Positions 55,384-64,000 of a stretch of DNA of 64,000 nt are shown piece after piece (position 1 is the stretch's first letter; each line of letters opens with the position of its first letter). The stretch is from Bursaphelenchus xylophilus (lineage: Eukaryota; Nematoda; Chromadorea; Rhabditida; Aphelenchoididae): NCBI GenBank assembly GCA_904066235.2, contig CAJFCV020000003.1:12152001-12216000 (forward strand), read 5' to 3'. The position numbers and the translations under genes were made by a program. Below the pieces are notes generated by a model that searched no databases, was not told the DNA's origin, and saw nothing but the letters and a program-made list of their open reading frames with translations.

Positions 55384-55530
55384 TCAGCCTGCCGGGAAAA
55401 TAATTAGCACTATCAAAATCGCATCGCCGCCGAAATAATGAATTGTATCGCGACAAAATCAAATTGCTTTTCTCTTCAGCGAGGAGATTTACAATACGAA
55501 AAAATGCTCATTATTTACCCGACAGACTGA
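55384..55530. mobile_element. MITE, TCAGTCTGTCGG family, interior type B
   Basis: TCAGCCTGCCGGGAAAATAA plus TTAGCAC at the left, ATGCTCATTATTTACCCGACAGACTGA at the right, TA on both sides (55382-55383, 55531-55532). Confidence 0.8.
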
Positions 55531-55702
55531 TAGCTTTTGAAAAATATGATTTTTTGGGGGATTTGCAAAGAAATTACTCTCTGTGCGATGCTCGGATTTT
55601 CATTAAATTTTGCACATGTATCAGATATATGCCACATATCAATCACTGAAAATTTCAGCTTGCTCTTTGCAGGCGTAGCCGAGATATTCAACAATTTTTT
55701 AA

Positions 55703-56146
55703 CAGGGGAAGTACTCCAAGTGCGACGCTCAGATTTTGATGAAACTTGGCACAAATTTAGAATAATTTTTTCTAAGATATATTCGAGAATCCTAGCTCGC
55801 GCTTTGCAGAAAGAACCGAGATTTTTAGATCGAAAGTCGGCCAAAATTTAGGACTTTTTGCCGAATTTTGGCACGAAAATTTTCATGCCTATTTCTACCG
55901 TAAAGGACAATGTTTCCACAAAAAATCAAATTTTTCCGCTCGAAACTGCCAAAGTTATGGCCAAAAAGAGGTTTTTCCTCTGACCGCTCTCCACGTTTAG
56001 CGTGCTCTCTCGGCGGCAAAAATCGTTCGATATCTCGGCCCGCAAAGCGCGAGCTAAAACTTTCAGGAATTGATATTTAGTCCATACCCGACGTGTGTGC
56101 AAAATTTAAAGAAAATCCGAGCGTCGCACTTGGGGTACTTCCCTTG
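55703..56146. mobile_element. ~450-bp element, intact, TAA duplication
   Basis: 444 bp with termini CAGGGGAAGTACTCCAAGTG and the complement of CAAGGGAAGTACCCCAAGTG, TAA on each side (55700-55702, 56147-56149). It is embedded in older fragments of the same family (55555-55690 and 56150-56460), so this is a copy inserted into a relative. Confidence 0.85.
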
Positions 56147-56835
56147 TAAGATTAAAAGAGAGAGTGCGCGAAATGCGGAGAGCGGTCAGAGCAAAACCTC
56201 TTTTTGGTTATATCTTTGTCAATTTCGCTCGGAAAAAATTGATTTTTCGTGGAAACATTACCATCTACGGTAGAAATAACCATGCAAATTTTCATGCCAA
56301 ACTTTCTGCCCATATATTTTTGCCAGATATCCCAAAAAGTTGCCAACTTTTTGTCCATATCTTTGCCAGATATCCCCAAAAGGCCTTCAATTTTTAAATT
56401 TATCATCTTCACACATAGTTTTTTAAATTTAACATTTTCGCACATAGCTTCCACCTTGTAACACGCTCGTTTTCATTAATCTAGCACTCAGATTGTGCTT
56501 ACGTAGCGCACTTCAGCGGATATCCCCGCTCAAATCCCCCTCCGATATCTCTTGGCTGTTTTTTCGCAAGTGGTCAGTCCCATCATCCACCCGCTCTTAA
56601 CACCCCCATTGTAGCGGGGTGTTTGTTTTGGGAACCAAGTTTTTGTTTGATGAGGTTTCGAATTATACTTTTTCTCAAACTGCAGATGGTTTTGATGGTC
56701 ATGTGGAAGGTGGGACTGGTCATTTTTTCAAGTCGTTTTACTTCCGCCCCAAGGTGGATTGAATTTAAATACTCTTTGTGGGATTTGGCGGTTCCGAAAA
56801 TTAGTGGATCAAGGATCCGGAAATTTTCAATTTTT

Positions 56836-57130
56836 GCACTGTGCGGAAAACAAAAATCTTTATTTTGCACTGTGCAATGACAAAAAAGTTTTTTTAAAAG
56901 ATTCAAAATTCTCCCAGAGGCAGTAAAACCTCAGACAGAAAAATTTTTTTCTTTGGTGTGGCGCACAGTGCAAAAATTGGTCGACTTTTCCACTGCACAG
57001 TGCATTACAAAAAATGTATTTTTTTTGCACAGTACAGTAAAGAAATGTTGAATTGTGATAAAAGAAATCTTTCCAATCTGGCTGTGTCGTATTTTAACCA
57101 TGTTTTATTATGCCGATTTTACGGAAAATA
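56836..57130. repeat. scattered GCACNGTGC palindromes
   Basis: Five palindromes (about 56838, 56867, 56961, 56995 and a mutated GCACAGTAC at 57028), with unique sequence between them. Confidence 0.75.
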
Positions 57131-57139
57131 CAGTAATTT

Positions 57140-57680
57140 TTTATTTTTTTCGTCGCACAGTGCATTTTTTAAGTTTCGAAAATTTGCACTGTGCGGGGGA
57201 AAATTTGATGTCTAAAGTATATGAAAAGATTGTTAGGGTCTTATTAATGCACTATTTACTATTTTTGATATTCATACTGTACGCACTGTGCAATAATTTA
57301 CCATTTTTCTTTTTGCACCGTGCATTTCTTAAGTTTCGAAAATTTGCACTGTGCGGAGGAAAATTTGATGTCTAAAGTATAGGAAATGGTCTTTAGGATC
57401 TTATATATGCATTATTTACTATTTTTACTATTCATACTATGTGCACTGTGCAATAATTTTCCATTTTTCTTCTTGCATAGTGCATTTTTTAAGTTTCAAA
57501 AATTTGCACTGTGCGGGGGAAAATTTGATGTCTAAAGTATAGGAAATAGTCTTTAGGATCTTATATATGCATTATTTACTATTTTTGATATACATACTAT
57601 ACGCACTGTGCAATAATTTTCCATGTTTCTTTTTGCACCGTGCATTTTTTGCTTTTTAGTTTTTCGCACTGTGCAGTCTT
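57140..57680. repeat. 160-bp tandem repeat with GCACNGTGC palindromes
   Basis: AAGTTTCGAA or AAGTTTCAAA recurs at 57171, 57331 and 57491, exactly 160 bp apart. Each unit has three palindromes (one often degenerate) and the segment TTTGATGTCTAAAGTATA...TTATTTACTATTTTT. It lies upstream of the claudin-like gene. Confidence 0.9.
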
Positions 57681-57689
57681 TTTTCCCCA

Positions 57690-58849
57690 TTTTCGCTACA
57701 TTATCAACTTGAACAGCCCTCATTACGTGTAATTACCCCAGTTTCACGTCGTTTCCGGGTTCCCTGATCCAATGTCCTCGCCTTTTCCCCCAGCGAACTG
57801 TGCTGTTCGCTGTGGAAACGTTAACGGTTCCAGCTTCAAAAAGTTGCTTGTAAATATTCGCCTGTTTTCTCAGATTTTTTATTCGCAGTGGGTCGCGCGG
57901 CTTTCGTCAGGTTTTCCGATGACTTTTAACGGCGCCTTTTTTCGGGTTGGTGTTTTGTTTATGAGAACGGTACGGATATTTTTCGCATTTTTGTTTCTTC
58001 CTTTGTATATTGAATGGAGGTTTGATTCGATTACAAGTTGCATCATCAATGCAGACAAATTTGTATCATTTTCCTGATTTCACACGATATTTTTAGGATT
58101 TTTAATTTTTGCACAGTGCAATTGGAAAAACTGGTCGATTGCTCAATACCATGGTAAAAATTTGGTATTTTAGGATTTATGAAGTTGAAAGTAAATGTTT
58201 TGACATCAGTTCGTAGCAGTATCACAATTTTTCTACTTGTCTTTGAAGAAAATTTCAAATTTTTTCCCATTGCACAGTGCAAAGAAATAAAGTTTTTAGT
58301 GCACTGTGCGAAGCTGAGGAATTTGAATTCTGCGAATTGTAAATACTATAATAGCTTGAAATATGATTGTATAACATATTTATATTCCAATATTCTTTGA
58401 GAAAGTCGGAAAATGCAGATTTTTTCATTTTGCACTGTGCAAAAAAAAGAAAAGGCCGCCGCACGGTGCTAATGTAAGCTAGTCGTATTTTACTTTTTGT
58501 TGTGTCAGAACTTAATGACGCCTTTCTGATTAGACTTTTAAAAAATTTGATTCTTTCGCCTAAGGGCAAAATTCAGATAATTTTTCATTTTGCACGGTGC
58601 AGCAGCCCAAACTGTTTTCCGCACAGTGCAGTCATCAAAATTTGCTTGTTTCGTATTTTTGTAATTTCAAATGAGCATTGATATCAATAGTGATCCTCTG
58701 CGACGTGAATTTTTATGAAATCTCCGCGTTTACATTAAAATATTACACTTGACATTACATTTTACTTTTATCCCTAAAGTAATATATTTTCAGCTTGGTG
58801 TTTCCACAGTGGGTTCGCGGATTGGCAAACACCTTTCAGGGTCTTCGAA
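57690..58849 (+). other. upstream region of the claudin-like gene
   Basis: About 400 bp at 57700-58080 are palindrome-free. An ORF at 57772-58077 is not connected to the gene by any obvious splice and is not called. GCACNGTGC palindromes occur near 58110, 58271, 58301, 58431, 58592 and 58620. Acceptor-like sites end at 58793 and 58840, 56 and 9 bp before the start codon; either could be a trans-splice acceptor. Confidence 0.45.
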
Positions 58850-61800
58850 ATGGCCTCAGCTATGGTTTTATCCTGCTCCACTTTCTTTACGTTGATAGGC
58901 TTTGTCCTGGTTCTGTTTGGAGGAATTACCGATAATTGGGCCGAATATTCAGTAGGTTTTGTGCATTTTTGGAGTTTCAAATATGCGTATAGAGGACTAA
59001 GAAGATCACGTCGTATTTTACAACGTTATTTATTTGATCTTTACTTGATTTTCAATTATTCTTGTAGGAAAATCCAAAAATTATGCGATTTTTTCGGTTT
59101 TTTTGGATTTTGCAAAGTTTAACTCAAAATTAAGATGGTAAAATTAGTTTTTATAGAAATTATCAGCTCTGTAGAGACTTTTTCTATTCTTTTCTACCAA
59201 AAAAATAATCGTTTTTCCCCAAAAATTTGCCTAAAATAATGTAATTTCCCTCAAAATTTCCCAACTTTTCTTGTACCCAAAATAAGCTTCGTTTGGTCGG
59301 GAAATTGGATCACCGAAAGGAATGTGAGGTAATCAACGACTCCGCTTCAAATTGCAGCCCAAGACGGGAGCAAAAACAGTGAGCGATAAAGGTCAAGGCC
59401 GGGTCGTTAATCATTGTCTCAAATCTCTCGGGCGTTCGCTGCGAGGAATTCTCTTCTCGCAAAAGGAGAGAGAATTTATGAACGCGTATTTGGGATTCAT
59501 AAGCAGGTCACAAGTATGAGTTATTAGGGGAATTTGGGGAAAGGTTTTTGGAAGATTTTTTTGCACTGTGCGAAAGGTTTGAAAAAAAAAGAAATTGTAA
59601 AATACGAACTGGGGAAAAATCTGAATTTTTATTGCGTTTAGAGGAACAATTTGATAAATTTTCGAAAAAATGAAAAGTGATCAAAAAGTATCAAAAGTGA
59701 TCCAAATACCTCAAAAGTGATCCAAACCTCCTCTAACGTTATTAAGCCATTGGAAAATGCTATGAACACCTAGATTTCGGCGAAAAAATAATTTTTACTA
59801 AAAATCACAAAAATGATCAAAAAGTATCAAAAGTTATCCAAATACCTCAAAAGTGATCCAGCCCTTTTCTAAAGTTATTGATCACTCGAAAATGATATAC
59901 AGACCTTGATTTCACCGAAAAAATAATTTTTATCGAAAATCCAAAAAATGATGAAAAAGTATCAAAAGTGATCCAAAAAAAGTATCAAAAGTGACCCAAC
60001 CTTTTTTTAAATGTTATTATACCACCGGAAGATGGTATAGAGGATTTAGTTTTGAAGAAACACTCATTTTCAGTGAAAACCCGCAAAAAGATTCAAAAAG
60101 TATCAAAAGTTATCCAAATACCTCAAAAGTGATCCAAACCTTTTTTAATGTTATTAGACCAGTGGAAAATGATACAGAGGCCTTAATTTCCTAAAGAAAA
60201 ATAATTTTTCAATGAAAACCCCCCAAGAAATTCAAAAAGTATCAAAAGTTATCTAAATACCTCAAAAGTGATCCAACCCTTTTTTAATGTTATTAGACCA
60301 CTGAAAATTATTTAATGAGGTTAATTTAGGTGTTTTCCAATAAAATAAGCGTCATTGAAAACCCCGAAAACGATCAAAAAGTATCAAAAGTGATCAATTT
60401 TTCAAAAAATCCCTAAAATTTTAACTTTCAGGTTCTCCGCCGAGACTTGCAGAATCAAGTCAAGAAAGGCACCGATCTGAACCAAATCATCTACTTCCCC
60501 CGCAACTTTGGCCTCTTCCACGTGTGCTTCCCCGACGATGTGCCCTCGGGCATCGGAAGCTTCTCCAAACTGGGCTATAACTGCGCCCAAAACCCCGAAC
60601 TCAAGCCCAGCCAATCGGCGCGCGAGCGTTTCAGCACCGTCCAAAACCAGCACTACTACTTCTTATGGGCCACCGTCTTCTTGTACGCCGCGGGGCTTGT
60701 CACAGCGGCCGTTGGGATTTTGGTTGGAGTGGTTGGATGCTGGAAGGGAAGTGCGCGATTCACGCTGTTCACTGGATTCGTCATGTTCTTTGTTGGTGAG
60801 TGCCGGATGAAAATTTTTAACTGCACAGTGCGAAAAACAAAAAATTTTTAGTGCACAGTGCAAAGAACTATACAAGGAATTATTGCACTGTGCAAAACAT
60901 AGATTATTTTTTGATTGCACAGTGCAAAAAAATCAAAAAAAATATTGCACTGTGCAAAAAATTTGGGCTCTCCACGTTTGTCGCACTGCGACAAAGGCGG
61001 ACTTCTTTAATTGCACAGTGCAAAAATTTGATCCCTCTCCTTGCTTTGCACCGTGCGAAAATTGACATGGTTTCGAATGCACGGTGCAGAAACATGGGAA
61101 GAAACTTCACCGCACTGTGCAAAAAGAAGATTTTTTTGATTGCACAGTGCAAAACAAAATGAAAAAACGTTGCACTGTGCGAAGATTTTATCCTGCCTTT
61201 TGCTTTGCACTGTGCAAAAAATAGAAAAAATTGTTGCACAGTGCGAATTTGGCTTTTCATTTGAGGCACTGTGCAAATCGAACAAAAAAAGACTTGCACC
61301 GTGCACTAATTTTTGGGCATTTTTTTGCACTGTGAAAAAGAAAAATCGATTTTTTGATTTTGAAAATGAGTAATTATTGTAATTTTAAAAAGAGACAGAA
61401 AATGCGAAAAGTGATTAAAATACCTCAAAAGTGATCCAAATGCCTCAAAAATGATCAAAAAGCCTCAAAACTGACTCAAAGAAGTTTTTTATGACATATA
61501 AATAAAGTTTCCCAAAAAATGATCAAAATACTTCAAAAGTTATCCAAAGTTCACAAAACTGTTCAAAATCCCTCAAAAGCGATCCAGATGATCCAAAAAC
61601 GCTCAAAAGTGATCAAACCCCCTCAAAATGGCATTTTACAGCTATTTTTTCTAATTTCTCTACTTTCAGTCCTCCTTCTCGTCGCCGCGATCGCCCTCTT
61701 CCATTGGGTCCAATACCAAGAGCGTCACATGTTGGAAATGGAGCCCTATTACCGCAGCTGGCAGCTGATCCTCAAGCAAAAGACGACTTTTGCGTACGGC

Positions 61801-62073
61801 TGGAGCTACGTGACCACCTGGATTGGTGTTGTTTTCCTGCTTCTCGGCGCCGTCAGTCTGATTCTGGCGTACCGTTCCATCAAACAAAGCAAGGAGTCGA
61901 TTTACAAAGCCAAAGCTGACGCGCTCTATGCTCAGCACTACGAGAAATCAATGATGCCCTACGGCGGTGCCTACAATACTTATGACATTTACTCGACATA
62001 CTACGGACATTACCCAACAATGCAGGCGCCAGGATATTACGCACCTAACCCGTACATGTATGGGCATCAGTAA
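58850..62073 (+). CDS. claudin-like four-pass membrane protein
   Basis: Predicted plasma-membrane protein of the claudin/PMP22 superfamily; nematode members function at epithelial junctions or as channel partners, but the exact role of this one is unknown. Exons: 58850-58951, 60432-60795, 61670-62073; joins keep frame and give 289 residues. TM1 is about residues 11-25. The first extracellular loop carries the family pattern W...GLF...C...C (Trp30, the GLFHVC motif, then Cys in YNCAQ). TM2, TM3 and TM4 follow as clear hydrophobic stretches in exons 2 and 3, with the exon 2/3 junction inside TM3. The cytoplasmic tail is rich in Tyr, Gly and Pro, about 50 residues, ending MYGHQ. The frame is open upstream of the ATG to the acceptor at 58793, so an earlier start in an unseen exon cannot be excluded. 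Both introns hold tandem repeats. Confidence 0.86.
59660..60420. repeat. ~139-bp minisatellite in intron 1 of the claudin-like gene
   Basis: AAAAAGTATCAAAAG recurs at 59683, 59819, 59954, 60095, 60234 and 60376, spaced 135-142 bp. Each unit also contains AATACCTCAAAAGTGATCCAA and TTATTAGACCA(C/G)TGGAAAATG. Fragments of the same unit lie in intron 2 (61390-61630). It ends only a few bp before the exon 2 acceptor. Confidence 0.88.
60820..61340. repeat. GCACNGTGC palindrome array G (claudin-like intron 2)
   Basis: About 22 palindromes with irregular 15-45-bp spacers. It begins about 25 bp after the exon 2 donor. Confidence 0.9.
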
Positions 62074-62204
62074 AGGGATTGCTGTAGAATAAGGAGACCA
62101 AAAAATGATTTTTATTTGCAAGGAGGGTTGTAATACTGGAAAATTTTTGTAGAAAATATTATAAAAGAAAGCCAAAAACTTTTTTTGAATTTTTTTGAAT
62201 TTTT

Positions 62205-62800
62205 TGACTGCACAGTGCAAAATTCAAAAAAAGATTTTTTCCGCACAGTGCAGTCAGAAAAATTATTCTTTTTTGACTGCACAGTGCAAAGACAAAAAAA
62301 ATTTTTTTTTTTTGAGTGCACAGTGCAAAAAACAAAGAAAATTTTTCCGCCGCACAGTGCAAAGACAAAAAAAATTTTTTCGACTGCACGGTGCAAAGAC
62401 AGAAAAAATTTTTTTTACTGCACAGTGCAAAAAACAAAGAAAATTTTTCCGCCGCACAGTGCAGTCACAAAAAAATTTTTTTGACCGCACCGTGCAACAA
62501 AGTGAACCTTTTTTGACTGCACAGTGCAAACCCGAAAATTCCTTTCAACGCACAGTGCAAAAACAAGAAATTTATTTGACCGCACAGTGCAAAAAAACAA
62601 AAAAAAATTTGATCGCACTGTGCAAAAAAAAATATTTCCATTTTTTTTACTGACTGCACGGTGCGAAATCGAACTTTTTTCCGATCGCACAGTGCAAAAA
62701 TAAAAACGTTTTTCACCGCACTGTGCAATGCGAAAAAAATTATTTGATTGCACTGTGCAAAGACAAAATAATTTTTTTTGATTGCACTGTGCGAAAAAAA
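62205..62800. repeat. GCACNGTGC palindrome array H
   Basis: About 28 palindromes downstream of the claudin-like gene, starting 135 bp after its stop codon. Common spacers are AAGACAAAAAAAATTTTTT and AAAAACAAAGAAAATTTTTCCGCC. Confidence 0.92.
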
Positions 62801-62809
62801 TAGAAAAGA

Positions 62810-63110
62810 ATAATTTTGCGCTGAGAAATTTTAATTTTTTTTTAACAATTTTGTATTACAAACCTTCCCAAAAAAATTTTTACTATTCTGCTCACTCTAT
62901 ATATCATAGTATTTTACCGTCTTTTGCAAATTTGCATATCCTATCCATTCATTGTCCTAATAATATCTGTATCAGCAACGAACCTCCTCTTTCTCTCTAA
63001 TTTTCTTTGTTTTATCCATTCCAGAGACCGTTTTTACGTTTTATTTTTACAAAGTTTGTGCCATTAATAAATCGTATTTTACGAAAGTTTTTTTGAGAAA
63101 GAAATGAAGA
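62810..63110. other. unique AT-rich spacer between arrays H and I
   Basis: No palindromes, no gene. TTTATT and AATAAA words near 63013-63072 could serve transcripts on either strand, but nothing decides this. Confidence 0.35.
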
Positions 63111-63114
63111 AAAT

Positions 63115-63735
63115 TTTGATTTTCGCACAGTGCGCAAGATTTTTCGACTGCTCAGTGCAAAAAAATTTCGAAAAATTCTGCACCGTGCAATATTTTTTTC
63201 ATTTTTTCGCACTGTGCAAAAAAAGTTTTTCAAAAATTTTGTTTTTTGCACTGTGCAAAAAATTTTGTTTGACTGCACTGTGCAAAAAAGTTTTTCAAAA
63301 ATTTTGTTTTTTCGCTCTGGCACAGTGCAAAAAATCTTCCAAAAATCTGCACTGTGCAAAATTTCTTTTCTGGTTTTTTCGCATCGTGCCAAAAAAATTA
63401 TTTTTTTTCGCACAATGCAAAAAATCTTCCAAAAATCTGCTTGGTTTTTTGCACTGTGCAAAAAAAGCTTTTTCAAAAATTTTGTTTTTTGCACTGTGCA
63501 AAAAATTTTGTTTGACTGCACAGTGCAAAAAAATCTTCCAAAAATCTGCACCGTGCAAAATTTCTTTTCTGTTTTTTTTCGCACCGTGCAAAAAAAAACA
63601 GTTTTTCCGCACAGTGCAAAAGAAATTATTTTTATTGCACTGTGCAAAAAATTTTGTTTGACTGCACAGTGCAAAAAACTCTTCCAAAAATCTGCACCGT
63701 GCAAAATTTTTTTTTTGCACCGTGCAAAAAAAATT
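63115..63735. repeat. GCACNGTGC palindrome array I
   Basis: About 35 palindromes with spacers AAAAAGTTTTTCAAAAATTTTGTTTTT, AAAAAATTTTGTTTGACT and AAAATCTTCCAAAAATCT. A higher-order block (about 63235-63370) is repeated at 63430-63560 with the same order of spacers. It stops about 90 bp from the 3' end of the minus-strand gene. Confidence 0.92.
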
Positions 63736-63768
63736 ATTTTTTCCAAAACTTCTTTTAAAAAATTTATA

Positions 63769-63774
63769 TTTATT
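63769..63774 (-). terminator. polyadenylation signal of the partial minus-strand gene
   Basis: TTTATT on + reads AATAAA on -, 49 bp downstream of the stop codon at 63824-63826. Confidence 0.5.
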
Positions 63775-63823
63775 GTTAGATTAATTCATTGAAAATCAGT
63801 ATATTTACACTGTATTATTTGAG

Positions 63824-64000
63824 TCATTTTTGAGTAATTTTGAATCCGGATATTTTCTGCCGTTCCTCGACCATTTTCTTGCGTCCATTCACCCTTTCTT
63901 GATGGATTTTTAGGGCTTCAGCCAGCTTCGCCTTTGTGTTTTCATCAATTTTTTGGAGTTTTCGGATGTCATTCATCAATGCGAGTTTCAAATCGAGCAA
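63824..64000 (-). CDS. C-terminal end of an unrecognised coiled-coil protein (partial)
   Basis: The minus strand from 64000 reads open for 58 codons to TGA at 63826-63824. The segment is rich in Lys, Glu, Leu and Arg with heptad-like spacing (LKLALMNDIRKLQKI, AKLAEALKIHQERV), which suggests a coiled coil. Codon use is GC-richer than the flanking array, and a polyadenylation signal follows at a suitable distance. The 5' part lies outside the window. I do not recognise the family. Confidence 0.6.
   Translation of the reverse strand: MLDLKLALMNDIRKLQKIDENTKAKLAEALKIHQERVNGRKKMVEERQKISGFKITQK

Noticed and set aside
57728..57750. Spliced-leader RNA-like TAATTACCCCAGTTTCA
   Set aside because: Only a partial match to the nematode SL1 sequence, with no GT donor at the right place and no Sm-site context.
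57772..58077. ORF as an upstream exon of the claudin-like gene
   Set aside because: No donor that joins in frame to 58794 could be found, and the protein already has a good start at 58850.

Overview
This window looks like nematode nuclear DNA: a few intron-split genes with GT...TTTYAG introns, GC-richer exons in very AT-rich surroundings, and protein families typical of nematodes. No species is identified. The window is gene-poor (four complete gene models and one partial in 64 kb), and most of the rest is repeats. There is no rRNA, tRNA, CRISPR array, virus or prokaryotic operon that I can support.

Genes. (1) An IA-2/phogrin-type receptor pseudophosphatase (ida-1 orthologue) on + from 22757 to 36345, in ten phase-compatible exons with a 5.8 kb first intron. 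(2) Cyclin Y (cyy-1 orthologue) on + from 43512 to 44841, five exons. (3) A secreted S1 (chymotrypsin-fold) serine protease on - from 46399 to 45219, five exons, tail to tail with cyclin Y. (4) A four-pass claudin-like membrane protein on + from 58850 to 62073, three exons. (5) The last 58 codons of an unrecognised coiled-coil protein on - at 64000-63824. IDA-1 and cyclin Y both act in neurosecretory or synaptic vesicle biology in C. elegans, but nothing here shows that the genes are co-regulated.

Repeats. From 1 to 22 kb I see almost only repeats: a GGCCA minisatellite (1-835), hAT-type elements with exact 8-bp target duplications (one nested in another), a TA-flanked MITE family with termini TCAGTCTGTCGG in more than a dozen copies, a ~450-bp family with TNA duplications, TA-flanked CAGTGACGG and CAGGGTC elements, and several long foldback repeats.

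The dominant signal is a 9-bp odd palindrome, GCAC-N-GTGC, usually as TTTTGCACNGTGCAAAA. It occurs several hundred times in dense arrays, especially in the introns of ida-1 and of the claudin-like gene, on both flanks of the latter, and inside several unrelated repeat families. I see no exact copy in any exon, and none from about 40.25 to 48.9 kb across cyclin Y and the protease. The palindrome is nearly invariant while spacers differ between arrays and are homogenised within each. This is the best candidate for something undescribed. Its function is unknown; it could be a protein-binding site, a chromosome-structure element or a self-spreading repeat.

All coordinates, exon joins and residue numbers were derived by hand from the sequence.
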